7,349 nucleotides of DNA from Candidatus Woesearchaeota archaeon (lineage in GTDB: Archaea; Nanobdellota; Nanobdellia; Woesearchaeales; UBA11576). This document shows positions 4,782 to 7,349 of the stretch, in pieces (within the stretch, counting starts at the first letter, position 1; each line of letters starts with the position of its first letter). The DNA is taken from positions 1 through 7,349 of the forward strand of contig JAHWIS010000032.1 of assembly GCA_019322385.1 (NCBI GenBank), given 5' to 3'. The position numbers and the translations under genes are program-made. The notes under the pieces are model-generated. The model was not told the DNA's origin. It was given only the letters and a program-made list of their open reading frames with translations, and did not search any database.

Positions 4782-6425
4782 TTACATCCCCATTCCTGGA
4801 GGCATTCCGCCTGGTGGCATTGCTCCTGGTGGTGGCATGCCTTCTCCTCCTGGGCCGCCTGCGATCACGTCGTCTATTCTTAGGATCATGATTGCGACTT
4901 CTGATGCGCTGGAGATTGCTTGTGTCTTTATCTTTAGAGGCTCTATGACGCCTGCTGCCCATGCGTCCATGACCTTGCCTGTGAAGACATTTATTCCAGC
5001 CCATTTCCGGTTCTTGTCATGCGCTGCCTTCAGTTCTGTCAGGACGTCAATTGGATCTAAACCTGCGTTCTCGGCGAGAGTCCTTGGTATGATATCCATG
5101 GCGTCAGCGAATGCAAGCACTGCGAGCTGTTCTCGGCCTGAAAGAGAGTCTGCGAACTTCCGCACTGCCTTGGAAAGCTCGACCTCGGTCGATGCAGCTC
5201 CAGCGACTACTTTGCCAGACTTCAGGGCTGCGACAACACCGCCTACAGCATCATCGATGGCACGCTTTACCTCGTCGATGACATGCTCTGTGCCTCCTTT
5301 GACCAGTATGGTGACTGACTTAGGGTTCCTGCACTGCCTAACAAATGTCATCTCCTCATCGCCTACTTTTGCTTCTTCGACCATCCCTGCTTTTCCAAGA
5401 TCTTTTGCTGAGAGGTCGTCGAGGTTCGTGACAATAGATGCCTTCGTGGCCTTGGCAAGCTTCTCCATGTCAGACTTCTTGACACGCCTGCATGCATAGA
5501 TGCCTTTCTTAGAAAGATAATGCTGCGCAAGATCGTCGATGCCTTTCTGGCAGAAGACCACATTAGCTCCTGCTGACTCGAGTTTTGCCACCATGTCCTT
5601 CAGCATCTTCTCCTCCATGTCCAGGAAGCTCTGGAGCTGGGCAGGATCAGTGATCTGTATCTTTGCGTCTATCTCTGTGTTCTTTATCTCTAAAGCAGAA
5701 TCGACCAATGCTATCCTTGCTTCATTGACTGTCCTCGGCATTGCAGAGTGGACCTTTTCCTTGTCAAGGACTATACCTTTCACTAATTCTGTGTCCTCTA
5801 CCCTACCTCCGACCTTCTTCTCGATCTTGATGTCCTCGTCATCTATGAATATCTCGCCATCATACTCCTCAGCGACATTCTTGACAGCATTGAAGGTTAT
5901 GTCTGCAAGAAGCTCTTTCGCAGACTCTGCGCTCTTGCCTATCATCGCTGTCATCGCGACATTCTTCAAGGTCGCGGTGTCCTTCATCGATACAGGCTCT
6001 GCAGCATTGAGCAATATCTTCTGCGCCTTCTCAGCAGCCATCCTATAGCCCTTGGTTATGACAGTAGGGTGTATATCCTGTTCAAGCAGGTCCTCTGCCT
6101 TCTTGAGAAGCTCGCCTGCAATGACGACTGCAGTGGTTGTTCCGTCACCCACCTCATCATCCTGTGTCTTTGCGACCTCAACTATCATCTTAGCAGCAGG
6201 ATGCTCTATCTGCATCTCTTCTAAGATTGTTACACCATCATTTGTTATGGTGACATCGTTTAAAGAATCAACTAACATCTTGTCCATGCCTTTTGGTCCT
6301 AAGGTTGTTCTCACTGTCTCTGCAACAAGCTTTGCAGCCATGATGTTGTTGCGCTGGGCTGTTCGCCCTGTGCTCCTCTGCGTGCCTTCAGGCAATATGA
6401 ATATCGGTTGTACGTCCTTTGTCAT
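4782..6425 (-). CDS. ths: thermosome (group II chaperonin) subunit
   Basis: 547 residues, full length for the family (about 540-550). The cytoplasmic ATP-driven folding chamber is built from two eight-fold rings. Motifs: [11 protein letters not shown] (41-51), [11 protein letters not shown] (61-71) and [15 protein letters not shown] (93-107, ATP binding) in the first equatorial part; [16 protein letters not shown] near the start of the apical part; and IDDAVGG with the probable catalytic Asp 392. The second equatorial part has [20 protein letters not shown] and [11 protein letters not shown]. The nucleotide-pocket turn usually written GGGA is GAAS here (409-412), a deviation. The C-terminal tail [20 protein letters not shown] is Pro/Gly/Met-rich and would project into the chamber. 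The ATG at 6425 has AGGAGG (6440-6435) nine bases upstream. It is a single gene with its own promoter. Whether it is the alpha or beta class cannot be told here. Confidence 0.97.
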   Translation of the reverse strand: MTKDVQPIFILPEGTQRSTGRTAQRNNIMAAKLVAETVRTTLGPKGMDKMLVDSLNDVTITNDGVTILEEMQIEHPAAKMIVEVAKTQDDEVGDGTTTAVVIAGELLKKAEDLLEQDIHPTVITKGYRMAAEKAQKILLNAAEPVSMKDTATLKNVAMTAMIGKSAESAKELLADITFNAVKNVAEEYDGEIFIDDEDIKIEKKVGGRVEDTELVKGIVLDKEKVHSAMPRTVNEARIALVDSALEIKNTEIDAKIQITDPAQLQSFLDMEEKMLKDMVAKLESAGANVVFCQKGIDDLAQHYLSKKGIYACRRVKKSDMEKLAKATKASIVTNLDDLSAKDLGKAGMVEEAKVGDEEMTFVRQCRNPKSVTILVKGGTEHVIDEVKRAIDDAVGGVVAALKSGKVVAGAASTEVELSKAVRKFADSLSGREQLAVLAFADAMDIIPRTLAENAGLDPIDVLTELKAAHDKNRKWAGINVFTGKVMDAWAAGVIEPLKIKTQAISSASEVAIMILRIDDVIAGGPGGEGMPPPGAMPPGGMPPGMGM

Positions 6426-6434
6426 TTTATTTAT

Positions 6435-6440
6435 CCTCCT
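6435..6440 (-). promoter_or_regulatory. strong Shine-Dalgarno of the thermosome gene
   Basis: AGGAGG on the minus strand, nine bases before the ATG at 6425-6423. It is the best ribosome site in the window, in keeping with a highly expressed chaperonin, and it confirms the start codon. Confidence 0.8.
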
Positions 6441-6510
6441 TGTTCTAGCATGATTTAAGGGTTATAGAAGCCCAAAACCCCCAATATGGATAAAAGTTTG
6501 TTAGTGGTGG

Positions 6511-6518
6511 TATATAAA
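6511..6518 (-). promoter_or_regulatory. TATA-like box of the thermosome gene
   Basis: TTTATATA on the minus strand. It puts the start site near 6488 and gives a leader of about 62 bases carrying AGGAGG. The leader also contains GGGGG and GGG runs (complement of 6471-6482). The region 6426-6575 (150 bases) holds no gene: it contains this promoter, the leader and the end of the methyltransferase transcript. Thermosome genes are commonly heat-shock induced, but I see no recognised heat-shock operator here. Confidence 0.6.
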
Positions 6519-6575
6519 GGTTGTGGTTTTAAGGGTTGCTAGGGAAAGGGGTTCTGTGTATAGAAAGTGGTGATT

Positions 6576-7349
6576 CTATGCTTTCTTCCATTTGGGTCTG
6601 AATTCTAATTGAGTTGTATAAATGCTTTTTACGCCCGACCAATCTCGCCAAATAAAATTAAAGTCTATTGATGCAATGAGCCGCAGCTTGAAGTCAAGGT
6701 GTGCTTGTTTTTGAATTTCTATGTATTGCGGCACTTCTTCTTTGTTTGTTGCAGGTTCATACACTGTTTTGACTCCTTTGAACTGGTTTAGATAAACCCA
6801 AGCATCAACTTCTTCTCCTTTATCCCAGATTTCCCAGAAACCAGGATATTTTTCTGGTGTATGTGCTCTTAGTCCAAAATAATGATTGCCAAAAGCAGAG
6901 CCTATCCTCGCGATTCCGCCCTCTTTTAGCACCCTATTACATTCTTCGAGAAAATGTATCTTATCATCATAGTAATGGAGTGAGTTTATACTGTATATAA
7001 AATCAAAGCTGTCTGACTCAAATGGCAAGCCATCACTCGCATCAAAATAAACGATCCGAGGCAAATTTGGGATCTGTTCCAACTCATCCTTAGCGAACAA
7101 TCCCTTCTTGATAACATCGTTCCGCATCGTCTCCAAAGTCCCATGTCGCTCAGACGAATTGAACCCTATGAGCTGCACCTTCGAACCAACTTGTTTGACA
7201 AAGCCCATCATCGCAGTTCCATAGCCACACCCAGCATCGAGAATCCTGACAGTATCCCCCCTATTAATCCTCTGTTCGACTAACTTGACAAAATCACCCA
7301 ACCTAGGTGCTATATCCTCTATACCTCTGTCCAACGCCATTTTAAACAA
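6576..7349 (-). CDS. class I SAM-dependent methyltransferase (reaches the right edge)
   Basis: About 254-257 residues visible. Numbering from the edge, RILDAGCGYG (35-44) is the SAM-binding motif I. It is followed by VQLIGFNSSE (58-67) at the end of strand 2, where an Asn (64) replaces the acidic residue that usually holds the SAM ribose. IVYFDASDGLPFESDSFDFI (99-118) gives motif II and the post-II strand; SINSLHYYDD and ECNRVLKEGGIARIG complete the Methyltransf_11-like core. Residues about 160-257 form a C-terminal region rich in Trp, Tyr and Phe that may bind the substrate. The frame is open to the edge; the ATG at 7340-7338 could be the start, since motif I normally lies about 30-40 residues in. 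But the 9 bases before it show no ribosome site, so an upstream start is possible. The substrate is unknown. The 3' part is AT-rich, which may mean a foreign origin. Confidence 0.85.
   Translation of the reverse strand: MFKMALDRGIEDIAPRLGDFVKLVEQRINRGDTVRILDAGCGYGTAMMGFVKQVGSKVQLIGFNSSERHGTLETMRNDVIKKGLFAKDELEQIPNLPRIVYFDASDGLPFESDSFDFIYSINSLHYYDDKIHFLEECNRVLKEGGIARIGSAFGNHYFGLRAHTPEKYPGFWEIWDKGEEVDAWVYLNQFKGVKTVYEPATNKEEVPQYIEIQKQAHLDFKLRLIASIDFNFIWRDWSGVKSIYTTQLEFRPKWKKA

Noticed and set aside
4837..6048. Long plus-strand frames (4837-5499 and 5539-6048) opposite the thermosome gene.
   Set aside because: They are antisense shadows of a well conserved full-length chaperonin gene. Their Ser-rich products look like no known protein.
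6471..6482. G-rich minus-strand stretch (GGGGG-TTTT-GGG) in the thermosome leader, possible quadruplex.
   Set aside because: There are only two G-runs close together; four are needed for an intramolecular quadruplex.
1..7349. tRNA or rRNA genes, CRISPR arrays, insertion sequences, nitrogenase genes.
   Set aside because: I looked for regularly spaced repeats, transposase-like frames, terminal inverted repeats and tRNA-like stems in the short gaps and saw none. PF02579 alone does not imply nitrogen fixation.

Overview
The window reads as archaeal. The evidence is a group II chaperonin (thermosome) gene, TATA-like boxes (TTTAAATA, TTTATATA) upstream of coding starts, heavy use of ATA and AGG/AGA codons, and a UPF0251/DUF134 DNA-binding protein. 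The style (small tightly packed genes, coiled-coil proteins of unknown family, proline-rich chaperonin tail) would suit a DPANN lineage such as Woesearchaeota. That placement is an impression only; no rRNA or marker tree is available here.

Layout. (1) Bases 1-1206, minus strand: two genes for charged coiled-coil proteins, the first with a long proline-rich tail. They share a promoter near 1280, and the second runs off the left edge. (2) Bases 1380-3512, plus strand: a tight operon led by a DUF134 helix-turn-helix protein fused to a Gly/Arg-rich DUF5320-like tail. It is followed by two half-size COG0701/DUF318-type membrane permeases and two small NifX/NifB-C-type (PF02579) proteins. Junctions are ATGA overlaps, a 1-base gap or a 9-base gap. 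(3) Bases 3550-4742, plus strand: a secreted thioredoxin domain (CPHC) fused to a CcdA/DsbD-type membrane electron carrier, with its own promoter of nearly the same geometry as the operon's. (4) Bases 4782-6425, minus strand: a complete thermosome subunit with its own promoter, converging on region 3 across a short AT-rich likely bidirectional terminator. (5) Bases 6576-7349, minus strand: a class I SAM-dependent methyltransferase, AT-rich in its 3' part and open at the right edge.

Working model (inference). Region 2 is a self-regulated metal or metalloid handling module: a sensor-like repressor, a two-subunit permease and two cluster-binding-like proteins. Region 3 supplies reducing equivalents or disulfide exchange outside the cytoplasm. 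No nitrogenase gene is visible, so the NifX-like proteins probably do not serve FeMo-cofactor assembly. A 16-bp perfect palindrome lies between the operon's TATA box and its first codon and is the best candidate operator. No RNA genes, CRISPR arrays or insertion sequences were seen. No gene-free stretch exceeds about 205 bases.
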